DNA of 8,705 nucleotides from Nocardioides sp. (GTDB lineage: Bacteria; Actinomycetota; Actinomycetes; Propionibacteriales; Nocardioidaceae): contig JAHEXO010000058.1 in NCBI GenBank assembly GCA_023252065.1, positions 1 through 8,705 on the forward strand, written 5' to 3'. The notes beneath the pieces were generated by a model. That model worked only from the letters and a program-made list of their open reading frames with translations. It was not told the DNA's origin and did no database searches. Position numbers and translations under genes: made by a program. Below are positions 1 through 6,775 of this stretch, one piece after another. Positions within the stretch are counted from its first letter, which is position 1, and each line of letters starts with the position of its first letter.

Positions 1-339
1 CTGGCTGTGCTCGACCTGGCGCGGGGTCAGGGGTGTGTCCGAGGCGTCGCTGTACGCCGTCCAGTCCTGCGGCACGTGGTAGGTCCAGAGCGCGAGACGG
101 TTGCGCATGGTGTGCACCCCGCGCAGCGGCAGGTCGGGGGACAGGGGTGGGTAGGTGATGTCCCGGGCGTACGGCGAGGCGCTGGGCAGGTCGACCGGGA
201 CGCTGGGGGACTGGGCCGGGACCGGGTCGGCCAGACCGCCCGCCGCGGGTCGCGGCTGGACCAGCCAGCCGAGCAGCAGCCCGCCGCCGATCCCGATCAG
301 CCCGCAGAGCAGCGCGACCAGGAGTCCCCGTCTGCTCAT
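1..339 (-). CDS. Membrane-anchored or exported protein of unknown function (partial, C-terminus off window)
   Basis: The frame is open from an ATG at 339 to the left edge with no stop, giving the first 113 residues. The N-terminus reads MSRRG followed by a hydrophobic stretch at about residues 5-27, rich in Leu and Gly. This is a signal anchor or uncleaved signal peptide with two arginines on the cytoplasmic side. Residues 28-56 are a Pro/Ala/Ser-rich linker, typical of the spacer between an actinobacterial membrane anchor and an extracellular domain. The visible start of the outer part (about 57-113) is rich in aromatics and prolines, with WTYHVPQDW at 85-93. There is no lipobox at the single Cys12, since Leu precedes it. 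The start is supported by a TAAGTT -10-like hexamer exactly 6 nt upstream and by divergence from the gene at 396. I do not recognise the family. That it is a real gene is fairly sure; its function is unknown. Confidence 0.72.
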   Translation of the reverse strand, partial: MSRRGLLVALLCGLIGIGGGLLLGWLVQPRPAAGGLADPVPAQSPSVPVDLPSASPYARDITYPPLSPDLPLRGVHTMRNRLALWTYHVPQDWTAYSDASDTPLTPRQVEHSQ

Positions 340-351
340 GCCCTCAACTTA
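340..351 (-). promoter_or_regulatory. -10 element of a probable leaderless promoter for the gene starting at 339
   Basis: On the minus strand TAAGTT (351 down to 346) matches the actinobacterial TANNNT -10 motif in all three fixed positions. It is followed by six bases, GAGGGC, and then the ATG. Transcription would begin at or next to the start codon. The GAGGG touches the ATG too closely to act as a normal Shine-Dalgarno sequence. No clear -35 is visible, which is common in these organisms. Confidence 0.5.
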
Positions 352-383
352 CCGAGCACCGGTGTGTGCGGTGCGACGCTGGG

Positions 384-395
384 TACGACGCACCC
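384..395 (+). promoter_or_regulatory. -10-like element of a probable leaderless promoter for the gene starting at 396
   Basis: TACGAC (384-389) lies six bases (GCACCC) before the ATG at 396. It matches TANNNT in the first two fixed positions but has C at the last. No Shine-Dalgarno sequence precedes this ATG. The site is the plus-strand half of a 56-bp divergent promoter region (340-395). That region also holds GCACC/GGTGC half-sites at 356-360, 370-374 and 390-394. Confidence 0.35.
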
Positions 396-836
396 ATGAC
401 GCACGAACCTGCCGACCCGGCAGAGCGCGGAGGCGACCTCGACGAGGCCACCCGCGCGGCGCTGGGCAAGCTGTCCGAGGCGCTCGAGGTCGTCGAGGAT
501 GCGCGCGGGCACCTCTACGGGTTCCACCGGCTCACCGGGACCGCCGACCTGACCCTCGGCGAGGCCGTGGAGACCTTCCGGGAGGCGGGCCACGACGACT
601 TCGCCGACCGCCTCGAGACCGAGCTGGTCGGTCGCAACGTCATCGAGGGGCGGTGGACCTACCAGGTGGTCGAGGAGTACGACGACGGCTACTACGCGCT
701 CTTCCGGGACCTCGAGTCGACCGCGCGGTACGACCTGGCCGGAGGCCGGCGTCACGTGTTCGAGGCCTGGATGAAGGAGGACCGCCGAACCCACGGCGCC
801 CGCCACCACGAGAGCCACCCCGAGCCGGGGATGTGA
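396..836 (+). CDS. Small acidic hypothetical protein (146 aa)
   Basis: This is a soluble protein with no signal peptide or membrane segment. After a charged N-terminal tail (1-18) comes a predicted helical stretch (about 18-45), then GEAVETFREAGHDDFADRLE (55-74), which also looks helical. Next is a more beta-like, aromatic stretch (85-105) with the acidic run EEYDDGYY at 93-100. The C-terminus ends in a His-rich tail with His133, 137, 138 and 141. The composition resembles small conserved hypothetical proteins of Actinobacteria, but I cannot name a family. ATG 396 is preferred over an in-frame GTG at 366, because the added ten residues would cover the promoter-like hexamer at 384-389 and the divergent regulatory region. 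The gene is followed by 51 bp and then the aldehyde dehydrogenase gene. With a separate promoter likely there, co-function is not implied. Confidence 0.78.
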   Translation: MTHEPADPAERGGDLDEATRAALGKLSEALEVVEDARGHLYGFHRLTGTADLTLGEAVETFREAGHDDFADRLETELVGRNVIEGRWTYQVVEEYDDGYYALFRDLESTARYDLAGGRRHVFEAWMKEDRRTHGARHHESHPEPGM

Positions 837-852
837 CGGTCGCGCACCTCAT

Positions 853-887
853 TTGCGTGGGGCTGTCACACGCGCCATGGTGAACGC
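853..887 (+). promoter_or_regulatory. Probable promoter of the PaaN-type gene, with a short inverted repeat in the spacer
   Basis: A -35-like TTGCGT (853-858) and a -10-like CATGGT (876-881) are 17 bp apart. The -10 ends exactly 6 nt before ATG 888, so the transcript would be leaderless; no Shine-Dalgarno sequence is present. An inverted repeat, GCGTG (855-859) and CACGC (869-873) with a 9-nt spacer, overlaps the -35 and the promoter spacer. It could be an operator, but arms of 5 bp are short enough to arise by chance in GC-rich DNA. Confidence 0.42.
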
Positions 888-2552
888 ATGACCACCGCCT
901 ACTTCGACAAGCACCGCGAGCGCCTCGACGCAGCGGTGGCCGCGTGCGCGTCGCGCGAGTACTACTCCGCGTTCGACGAGTCGCCGTCCCCGCGCGTGTA
1001 CGGCGAGTCGGCGGCCGCTGAGGGCAAGGCGGCCTTCGAGGAGTGGCTCGACGGACCGTTCCCCCTGGAGACACCTGGCAGCGACGGGACCGTGGCGACC
1101 GAGCGGTCGCCTTACGGCTTCGACCTGGGGGTGAGCTACCCCCATGTCCACGACGTCGACGCGCTGCTCGCCGCGGCCCTGACCGGGATGCGGGCGTGGC
1201 GTGACGCCGGACCCGACGTGCGCACGGGGGTCTGCATCGAGATCCTCGACCGGCTGCACGCCCGCGTCTTCGAGCTCGCCAACGCGGTGCAGCACACCAG
1301 CGGGCAGGCGTTCGTGATGGCGTTCCAGGCCGGCGGCGCGCACGCGCTCGACCGGGCTCTCGAGGCGATCGCCTATGCCTGGGTCGAGATGACCCGCACG
1401 CCGCGCACCGCGATCTGGGAGAAGCCCGGCAAGGTGCCGCTGAAGATGGAGAAGACGTTCACCGTCGTCCCGCGCGGGGTCGCCCTGGTGATCGGCTGCA
1501 ACACCTTCCCGACCTGGAACTCCTGGCCCGGCCTGTTCGCCTCGCTGGTCGCCGGCAACTCCGTCATCGTCAAGCCGCACCCCTCGGCGGTGCTGCCGCT
1601 GGCGATCACCGTGCAGGTCTGCCAGGAGGTGCTGGCCGAGGCCGGGTTCGACCCCGGCCTGGTGGCGCTGGGCGCGGAGAACCCCGCCGACAAGCTCGCC
1701 TCGTCGCTCGCGCTGCGGCCCGAGGTGAAGCTGATCGACTTCACCGGCGGCAACGCCTTCGGCGACTGGCTGGAGAAGAACGCCTCGCAGGCGACCGTCT
1801 TCACCGAGAAGGCCGGCGTCAACACCGTCGTGCTCGACTCGACGGCCGACTTCAAGGCGATGTGCTTCAACCTCGCCTTCTCGTTCGCGCTCTACACCGG
1901 CCAGATGTGCACGGCCCCGCAGAACGTCTACCTACCCGCCGCCGGCATCGACACCGACGAGGGCCGCAAGACACCGGCCGACGTCGCGGCCGGGATCGGC
2001 GCGGCCTTCGACACGCTCCTCGGTGACGACGCCCGCGCCGTCGAGCTCCTCGGTGGCGTCGTCAACGGCGGGGTCCTCGACCGGCTGGAGGCGGCTGGGA
2101 CGCAGGGCGACGTCTACGTCGCGTCCCGCACGGTGACCCATCCGGCGTACCCCGACGCGACGGTGCGCACCCCCACGATCATCGGGCTGACCGCCGCCGA
2201 CTCCCACGTCTACGAGGCCGAGTGCTTCGGCCCGGTCGCCTACCTGATCGCGACCGCCGACACCGACGAGTCGATCAGGCTGTTCGGCTCGACGGTGCAG
2301 CAGCACGGCGCGATGACGGCGTCGGTGTACTCCACCTCCGACGAGGTGCTCGACGACGTGCGGCATGCCGCGCTAGACGCCGGGGTGGCGCTCAGCGAGA
2401 ACCTCCTCGGTGGGGTCTTCGTGAACCAGTCGGCGGCGTTCTCCGACTTCCACGGCACCGGCGCCAACCCGGCGGCCAACGCGTCCTACACCGACGGCGC
2501 CTACGTCGCCTCCCGGTTCCGGATCGTCCAGTCGCGGCGCCACGTCGACTGA
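888..2552 (+). CDS. paaN: PaaN-type aldehyde dehydrogenase of phenylacetate degradation
   Basis: This 554-residue cytoplasmic protein of the aldehyde dehydrogenase superfamily matches, over its full length, the stand-alone PaaN form seen in actinobacteria. The expected role is NAD(P)+-dependent oxidation of the semialdehyde formed after opening of the oxepin-CoA ring, giving 3-oxo-5,6-dehydrosuberyl-CoA. Visible landmarks are the oxyanion Asn (Asn205 in GCNTFPTW), the cofactor-binding lysine in VIVKP (Lys229), the Rossmann-type turn FTGGNAFG (285-292), the general base Glu307 in FTEKAG, the nucleophile Cys341 in GQMCTAP, and the ExFGP-type motif ECFGP (445-449). Residues 1-80 form an N-terminal extension typical of PaaN and absent from ordinary aldehyde dehydrogenases. 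Unlike fused PaaZ, there is no C-terminal MaoC-type hydratase domain, so ring hydrolysis would need a separate enzyme. No other paa genes lie in the window. The substrate assignment is by family resemblance. Confidence 0.9.
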   Translation: MTTAYFDKHRERLDAAVAACASREYYSAFDESPSPRVYGESAAAEGKAAFEEWLDGPFPLETPGSDGTVATERSPYGFDLGVSYPHVHDVDALLAAALTGMRAWRDAGPDVRTGVCIEILDRLHARVFELANAVQHTSGQAFVMAFQAGGAHALDRALEAIAYAWVEMTRTPRTAIWEKPGKVPLKMEKTFTVVPRGVALVIGCNTFPTWNSWPGLFASLVAGNSVIVKPHPSAVLPLAITVQVCQEVLAEAGFDPGLVALGAENPADKLASSLALRPEVKLIDFTGGNAFGDWLEKNASQATVFTEKAGVNTVVLDSTADFKAMCFNLAFSFALYTGQMCTAPQNVYLPAAGIDTDEGRKTPADVAAGIGAAFDTLLGDDARAVELLGGVVNGGVLDRLEAAGTQGDVYVASRTVTHPAYPDATVRTPTIIGLTAADSHVYEAECFGPVAYLIATADTDESIRLFGSTVQQHGAMTASVYSTSDEVLDDVRHAALDAGVALSENLLGGVFVNQSAAFSDFHGTGANPAANASYTDGAYVASRFRIVQSRRHVD

Positions 2553-2582
2553 CCGACCCCCGGTCGCCGTTACCGTGAGCCC
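2549..2582 (+). promoter_or_regulatory. Probable leaderless promoter for the amidohydrolase gene
   Basis: TACCGT (2571-2576) matches TANNNT fully and ends exactly 6 nt before the GTG at 2583. A -35-like CTGACC (2549-2554) sits 16 bp upstream and overlaps the stop codon of the preceding gene. No Shine-Dalgarno sequence precedes the GTG. The amidohydrolase is therefore likely to be transcribed on its own, in addition to any read-through from the aldehyde dehydrogenase gene. Confidence 0.5.
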
Positions 2583-4061
2583 GTGCCCGACTTCGTCCTC
2601 CGCAACGTCCGGATCGTCGAGCTCGGTCCGGGGCCGGGGTGGGCCGGACCGGTCGACCTGGTGGTCGAGAACGGCCACGTGCTTGCGATCGGGCACGAGA
2701 TGGAGCGGCCCCTCGGGCTCGAGGAGTACGACGTGCAGGGACGGTGGGCGATCCCGGGGCTCTGGGACGCCCATGTCCACCTGGCACAGTGGACCGCCCT
2801 GCGCGGCCGCCTCGACCTGGCCGGCAGCGAGTCGCCCGCGGCCGCGCTGGCGCGCGTCGGTGAGCACCTCGCTGCCCATCCCGGGCCGCTGGTCGGCTTC
2901 GGGCACCGGCTCGGGCTGTGGAAGACCGAGCCGACCGTCGCCGCGCTCGACGAGGTCGCACCCGACGTCCCCGTCGTCCTGATCGCCGGCGACGCCCACC
3001 ACGCGTGGCTCAACTCCCGCGCCCTCGAGCGGCTCGGGCTTCCGCCGCGCGAGGGCGTCGTGGCCGAGAACGAGTGGTACGACGCCTACACCCGCATCGA
3101 GGTGGTCGTCGAGCCAGACCTCTCCCCGGCCGCCTACCGCCGCACGCTGACCCGCGCCGCCAAGCTCGGCATCACCGGCGTCGTGGACCTCGAGCGGGGC
3201 CAGACCGCGGCCGACTGGGAGCGGCGCGACTCACCGATCCGGGTGCGGGTGGCGACGTACGCCGACGGGCTCGACGCGACCATCGCTGCCGGCCTCCACT
3301 CGGGCGACCGGCTGCCCGGCTCGCCGGACACGATCACGATGGGCCCGCTCAAGATCATCAGCGACGGATCCCTCAACACCCGCACGGCGTGGTGCTGCGA
3401 GGACTACGCCGACGGCTCCGGAGCGGGCGCGCCCAACCAGACCACGGCTGAGCTGACGGCCCTGCTCGAGCGGGCCCACGCCAACGGCCTCGAGGTCGCC
3501 ACCCATGCGATCGGCGACCTGGCGCTACGCGAGGCGCTGACGGCGTACGACGAGTCCGGCGCGTTGGGCTCGATCGAGCACGCCCAGCTGGTGCGGCGTG
3601 CCGACCTCGCCAAGCTGGCGCGGCTCGGGCTGCGGGCCAGCGTGCAGCCGGCCCACCTCCTCGACGACCGGGACGTGACCGAGGTGTGCTGGCCCGACCG
3701 CGGCGGCCGCTGCTTCGCGTTCCGCTGGATGCTCGACGCTGGCGTGCGGATGGCCTTCGGCTCCGACGCACCCGTGTCGCCGCTGGACCCGTGGCTGGCG
3801 ATCGCCGCAGCCGTCCACCGCAGCGCCGACGAGCGCGAGGCCTGGCACCCCGAGCAGGCGATCACCCCCCGCGAGGCGCTGGCCGCCAGCGTCGACGGAC
3901 GCGGGAGCGTGCGGGCCGGGATGCCGGCCGACCTCGTGCTCCTCGACGCCGACCCGCTTGCCCCGGCCGACACCCCCGCCGAGCAGGCCGCGCGCTTGCG
4001 GCAGCTGCTGGTCGCGATGACCTTCGTCGGGGGTGAGCCGGTCTACGGCTACCTCGGCTGA
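2583..4061 (+). CDS. YtcJ-like metal-dependent amidohydrolase (Amidohydro_3 type)
   Basis: This 492-residue cytoplasmic enzyme has the composite beta-sandwich and TIM-barrel layout of the amidohydrolase superfamily. The N-terminal sandwich (about 1-55) leads into the first metal-binding motif, DAHVHL (62-67, His64 and His66). A DAHH/AWLN segment (137-144) is characteristic of the YtcJ branch. Other visible landmarks are LKIISDGSLNTRTAW (256-270, with Lys257), THAIGD (His308), IEHAQ (His333) and the catalytic Asp395 in FGSDAPVSPLDPW. The C-terminal strand returns to the sandwich with GMPADLVLLDADPL (446-459). Relatives hydrolyse amide or C-N bonds, for example N-substituted formamide deformylase, but the substrate cannot be read from sequence. 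GTG 2583 is the first in-frame start and has a well-placed -10-like hexamer. The gene follows paaN by 30 bp, so a shared aromatic-amide or aryl-acetamide pathway is possible but unproven. Confidence 0.88.
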   Translation: MPDFVLRNVRIVELGPGPGWAGPVDLVVENGHVLAIGHEMERPLGLEEYDVQGRWAIPGLWDAHVHLAQWTALRGRLDLAGSESPAAALARVGEHLAAHPGPLVGFGHRLGLWKTEPTVAALDEVAPDVPVVLIAGDAHHAWLNSRALERLGLPPREGVVAENEWYDAYTRIEVVVEPDLSPAAYRRTLTRAAKLGITGVVDLERGQTAADWERRDSPIRVRVATYADGLDATIAAGLHSGDRLPGSPDTITMGPLKIISDGSLNTRTAWCCEDYADGSGAGAPNQTTAELTALLERAHANGLEVATHAIGDLALREALTAYDESGALGSIEHAQLVRRADLAKLARLGLRASVQPAHLLDDRDVTEVCWPDRGGRCFAFRWMLDAGVRMAFGSDAPVSPLDPWLAIAAAVHRSADEREAWHPEQAITPREALAASVDGRGSVRAGMPADLVLLDADPLAPADTPAEQAARLRQLLVAMTFVGGEPVYGYLG

Positions 4062-4068
4062 GCTGTCG

Positions 4069-5493
4069 CTACCGCGTGGTGGCGACCACCGGGGTCCAGT
4101 GCAGGACGGCGACGTGTGACGCGATCGGCGCCGCGGTCACCCCGTGCTGGGGCGCCGACACTCGCACCGACCCCGGGTGCCGCACGGCCGTCCCGCCGGC
4201 CGGGACGAAGGAGCGACCCGACCCGACGGTGACGGTGAAGGTCTTCGACGACCCGGCCAGGTTGGTCCTGGTGGCGCCGATGGTGACGTGGAGGCTCCAC
4301 TTCCCGGCCGTGCGAGCCTTCGTGCGGATCGTGAAGGCGCCGGTCGATCTCACCTTCGCGCTGCCCACCTTCGTCGAGCCCTTCATCAAGAACACCGTGT
4401 GTCCCGGCGCCTTCGGGGAGACCCGTCCGTTGACGGTGATCGTGCCGCCCTTGCGGACGGTCCTCGAGGCAGGGGCGGCCTTCACTGCCGTGCGGACGTG
4501 GACGGTGACCGGCTTCGAGGTGCTGCCGGGGCCGGCCGGGCTGCCGGCGAAGCGGTAGCGGTACTGCGTCGTCGTGGTCGGCTTCTGCTTGATCACCGCC
4601 GGGTGCTGGGACGTGTCGTAGGTCTCGGTGGCCGTCCCGACCTTCTTCCACGTCGAGGTGCCGGCCGGCTTCTTCTGCAGGGTCAACGTGGCCGACTGGA
4701 AGACCCCGCCGTGGGTGTCGGTCATGACGCCCTTGAGCGCGGTCGTCTGTCCGGCCGTGATCGTCGAGGGGACGGCCTTGATCGTGGTCTTGGTGGTCGA
4801 GCCCTCGTAGTCGTACGTCGTGACCGCGCCGGTCGCTCCGAACATCTGCTTGTCGAAGTGCACGAGGCCCGGGGTGTTGCAGCCGAAGCCGATCCCGAGC
4901 AGCCCGTCGTGGTCGCCGGTGCCGATCTGGCTGAGCATCTGGCTGATCGTGCCGTTGAACGTCTGCCCGGTCGGCGTACCGCCGCCGTCGAGCTCTCGCC
5001 AGGTGTAGGTGAGCCCGATGCCCGACTTGGTCTGCCAGGACCCGGCGGTCAGCGAGAGCGCGGAGTTGCCGACCCAGGAGGCCCCCGTCACCGGGTTCTC
5101 GTCGATGAAGGCGAACGCGATGCCGGTGGCCGTGCCGGAGTCGGAGTAGAAGTCCGCCTGGGCGGTCGTCAGGTTCGCCATCGAGCTGGTGAAGCCGTAG
5201 GTGCCGATCGCGTAGCCGGAGGCGCCGCCCGGCAGGTCGAAGCCCCAGGTCCTCGAGCCGATCGGGACAGGAGCGGGGCCGGGCTGGATGTAGATGCCGC
5301 CGGGGCTCACCGTGCCGTTCTGGCCGGGGACCGTGCAGGAGGTGTAGAAGAGGCCGAACGGCGTGCCCGACTGGGGCAGGTCTCCGGGCCCGTGGACGAC
5401 GACCGTGGTGTCGGCCGCCGCGAACGGAACGCCCTGGAAGGTCACCAGCGCGGTGGTGACGAGGGCGAGAGCGAGTAGTCGTGCGATGCGCAT
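4069..5493 (-). CDS. Secreted protein with two C-terminal Ig-like modules, function unknown
   Basis: This 474-residue exported protein has a classical Sec signal peptide: MRIAR, a hydrophobic core at 6-20, and a likely cleavage after Ala27 (AAA/DTT). Residues 28-230 form a Gly/Ser/Thr-rich, probably all-beta N-terminal domain that I cannot assign. It holds the only two cysteines (Cys53 and Cys205), which would probably form a disulfide outside the cell. Two Ig-like beta-sandwich modules follow, at about 232-335 and 336-424. They are Thr/Lys-rich, with the alternating pattern seen in bacterial cell-surface Ig repeats (TAGQTTALKG and RKGGTITVNG start equivalent strands). A tail of about 50 residues ends the protein. 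No LPxTG motif or C-terminal membrane segment is visible, so it is probably released or loosely wall-bound. A GGGGAGG ribosome binding site 6 nt before the ATG fixes the start. The stop lies 7 bp from that of the convergent amidohydrolase gene. Confidence 0.85.
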   Translation of the reverse strand: MRIARLLALALVTTALVTFQGVPFAAADTTVVVHGPGDLPQSGTPFGLFYTSCTVPGQNGTVSPGGIYIQPGPAPVPIGSRTWGFDLPGGASGYAIGTYGFTSSMANLTTAQADFYSDSGTATGIAFAFIDENPVTGASWVGNSALSLTAGSWQTKSGIGLTYTWRELDGGGTPTGQTFNGTISQMLSQIGTGDHDGLLGIGFGCNTPGLVHFDKQMFGATGAVTTYDYEGSTTKTTIKAVPSTITAGQTTALKGVMTDTHGGVFQSATLTLQKKPAGTSTWKKVGTATETYDTSQHPAVIKQKPTTTTQYRYRFAGSPAGPGSTSKPVTVHVRTAVKAAPASRTVRKGGTITVNGRVSPKAPGHTVFLMKGSTKVGSAKVRSTGAFTIRTKARTAGKWSLHVTIGATRTNLAGSSKTFTVTVGSGRSFVPAGGTAVRHPGSVRVSAPQHGVTAAPIASHVAVLHWTPVVATTR

Positions 5494-5529
5494 GTGGGGC
5501 CTCCCCGAAGCTGGACTGGCCGCATCGTA
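5494..5529 (-). promoter_or_regulatory. Promoter -10 and strong Shine-Dalgarno sequence of the secreted-protein gene
   Basis: On the minus strand TACGAT (5529 down to 5524) matches the TANNNT -10 motif, about 30 nt before the ATG. GGGGAGG (5506 down to 5500) then sits 6 nt before the ATG at 5493, an ideal Shine-Dalgarno distance. This gene would have a short untranslated leader, unlike most of its neighbours. No good -35 is seen. Confidence 0.5.
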
Positions 5530-5554
5530 TGCCCCACCGAGGCCCGCGCAGCGG

Positions 5555-5586
5555 CTTTCCGTCAGCCCCTTTCCGTCAGCCCCTTT
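5555..5586. repeat. Short tandem repeat, 14-bp unit, about 2.3 copies
   Basis: The unit CTTTCCGTCAGCCC occurs at 5555-5568 and again, identically, at 5569-5582, and a third copy begins with CTTT at 5583-5586. It lies in the 97-bp gap between the end of the regulator gene (5591) and the start of the secreted-protein gene (5493). Both genes are on the minus strand, so the repeat is 3' of one and upstream of the other's promoter. It does not form a convincing terminator. Confidence 0.85.
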
Positions 5587-5590
5587 TGGA

Positions 5591-6775
5591 TCAGGCGAGG
5601 GCGATCGTCAGGTCGCGGACCGTGGCCGGGTCGTCCAGCCGGTCGCCGTACAGCTCGCGGAGCTGGCCCATGCGGTAGCGCACCGTCTGCGGGTGCACGA
5701 ACAACGCGGCCGCGATGTCGTCGCGCCGGCCCTGGTGGAGCAGCCACGACAGGAGGGTCTCGGTGAGCTTCTGCCGGGTGGCCGGCCGCAGGTCGGCCAG
5801 CGGTGCGAGCACCCGGGCGCGGAGGTCGGCGACGGCCTCGGTGTCGGCGGCGAGGACGAGGTCGGCGAGGTGCTCCTCGGTGTCGTAGGTCATCTCGCCG
5901 ACGCGCAGCTCGAGCCCCCGCAGCGCCCGGGTGTAGGACGTGGCAGCCGCGAGCCAAGGACGCGACGGACCGACGACGGCGGACCGCCCGGCCACCGAGC
6001 GCACGAGCCCGGCCCGGGCCCGGCCGCCGGCGTCGGGCACGAGCAGGACACCGACCCCGTCGGGCAGCGTCGGCTCGCCGGCGGTGCTGAGGGTGCGCGG
6101 GTCGAGCAGGCCGTGCACGGGGCGCGCCTGCACGCTCGGGACGAGGACGACGGTCAAGGTGCGTGGCGGGACCCAGTCGGCTCGCTCGGCAGCGGCGACC
6201 AGCGCGTCGGCCGGGTCGCCGCGCAGGATGCCGAGGCTGAGCCGGTCGAGGTAGCCCTGGCGCACGCGGCCACTGGTCTCGAGCTCGTCGGCGTGGCCGG
6301 AGAGCGAGGCGGCGGACAGCTCGTCGATGTAGGCGAAGACTAGCTCGGCGAACGACGCCAGCATGTCGGCGGGCACGCCGGCCTCCACCGCGGTCTCGGC
6401 GAGCTCCCGCCAGGCGACCCGGGCCCCCACCCGGTAGGCCGAGAGCAGCGCGTCGGCGCTGCGGCCGCTGCGAGCCTCGCCGCGCCCAAGGGCGTAGGCG
6501 CCCTCGAGGGCCGGGGACAACGGCGTACCGGGGTCACCGGAGCGGCCCCGGGCAGCCAGCCGGAGGAAGCCCGCGAGCGCCATCTGCACGGCGTTCTCGA
6601 TGTTGTCGCCCATCGGGCCGCCGAACGCCGCGGCGTACGACGGGACCTCGCCGGTCACCGCCGCGATGGTGTGGTTGGCGACGTCGGGCAGCCGTCGGCG
6701 GAGCAGGTCGAGCAGCTGCTGGTCGAGGGCGATCCGGCCGGCGCCGACGCGCTCGGGGACATCCGAGGAGGTCAT
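5591..6775 (-). CDS. PucR-family transcriptional regulator with RsbRD-like N-terminal domain
   Basis: This cytoplasmic DNA-binding protein has 394 residues from ATG 6775. The N-terminal part (about 15-165) is helical and resembles the RsbRD_N-type domain found in many actinobacterial PucR-like regulators. The middle (about 170-310) is the degenerate GGDEF-like region usual in the family. The C-terminus (about 335-392) is the PucR-type helix-turn-helix: TETLLSWLLHQG, then IAAALFVHPQTVRYRMGQL at about 354-372, the family's most conserved block. The effector is unknown. Alternative in-frame starts are ATG 6793 and GTG 6820; none has a good Shine-Dalgarno sequence. I chose 6775 because the longer forms would run through the AT-rich palindromic segment at 6785-6807, which looks regulatory. 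The gene is divergent from a ferredoxin reductase and fatty-acid desaturase pair, which is therefore its most likely target. It may also control itself. Confidence 0.86.
   Translation of the reverse strand: MTSSDVPERVGAGRIALDQQLLDLLRRRLPDVANHTIAAVTGEVPSYAAAFGGPMGDNIENAVQMALAGFLRLAARGRSGDPGTPLSPALEGAYALGRGEARSGRSADALLSAYRVGARVAWRELAETAVEAGVPADMLASFAELVFAYIDELSAASLSGHADELETSGRVRQGYLDRLSLGILRGDPADALVAAAERADWVPPRTLTVVLVPSVQARPVHGLLDPRTLSTAGEPTLPDGVGVLLVPDAGGRARAGLVRSVAGRSAVVGPSRPWLAAATSYTRALRGLELRVGEMTYDTEEHLADLVLAADTEAVADLRARVLAPLADLRPATRQKLTETLLSWLLHQGRRDDIAAALFVHPQTVRYRMGQLRELYGDRLDDPATVRDLTIALA

Noticed and set aside
301..339. Lipoprotein or twin-arginine signal in the left-edge protein
   Set aside because: Cys12 is preceded by Leu-Leu rather than the small residue needed at -1, and the Arg-Arg pair lacks the rest of the twin-arginine motif. 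A plain membrane anchor fits better.
155..883. 242-residue plus-strand frame across the left promoter region and the small gene
   Set aside because: It is an Arg/Pro-rich shadow in a different frame. It would erase the divergent promoter region and has no recognisable motif.
849..1580. 243-residue minus-strand frame opposite the 5' part of paaN
   Set aside because: The sense frame is an intact aldehyde dehydrogenase with all its catalytic residues, whereas this one shows only shadow-type composition.
4144..5478. 444-residue open frame on the plus strand, opposite the secreted-protein gene
   Set aside because: It is Arg/Gly/Ala-rich low-complexity sequence typical of an antisense frame in GC-rich DNA. 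The minus-strand frame has a signal peptide, Ig-like modules and a strong ribosome binding site.
5544..5554. CCGC-GCA-GCGG hairpin as a terminator between the regulator and secreted-protein genes
   Set aside because: The 4-bp stem is short and no T-tract follows in the direction of transcription. Such hairpins are frequent at this GC content.
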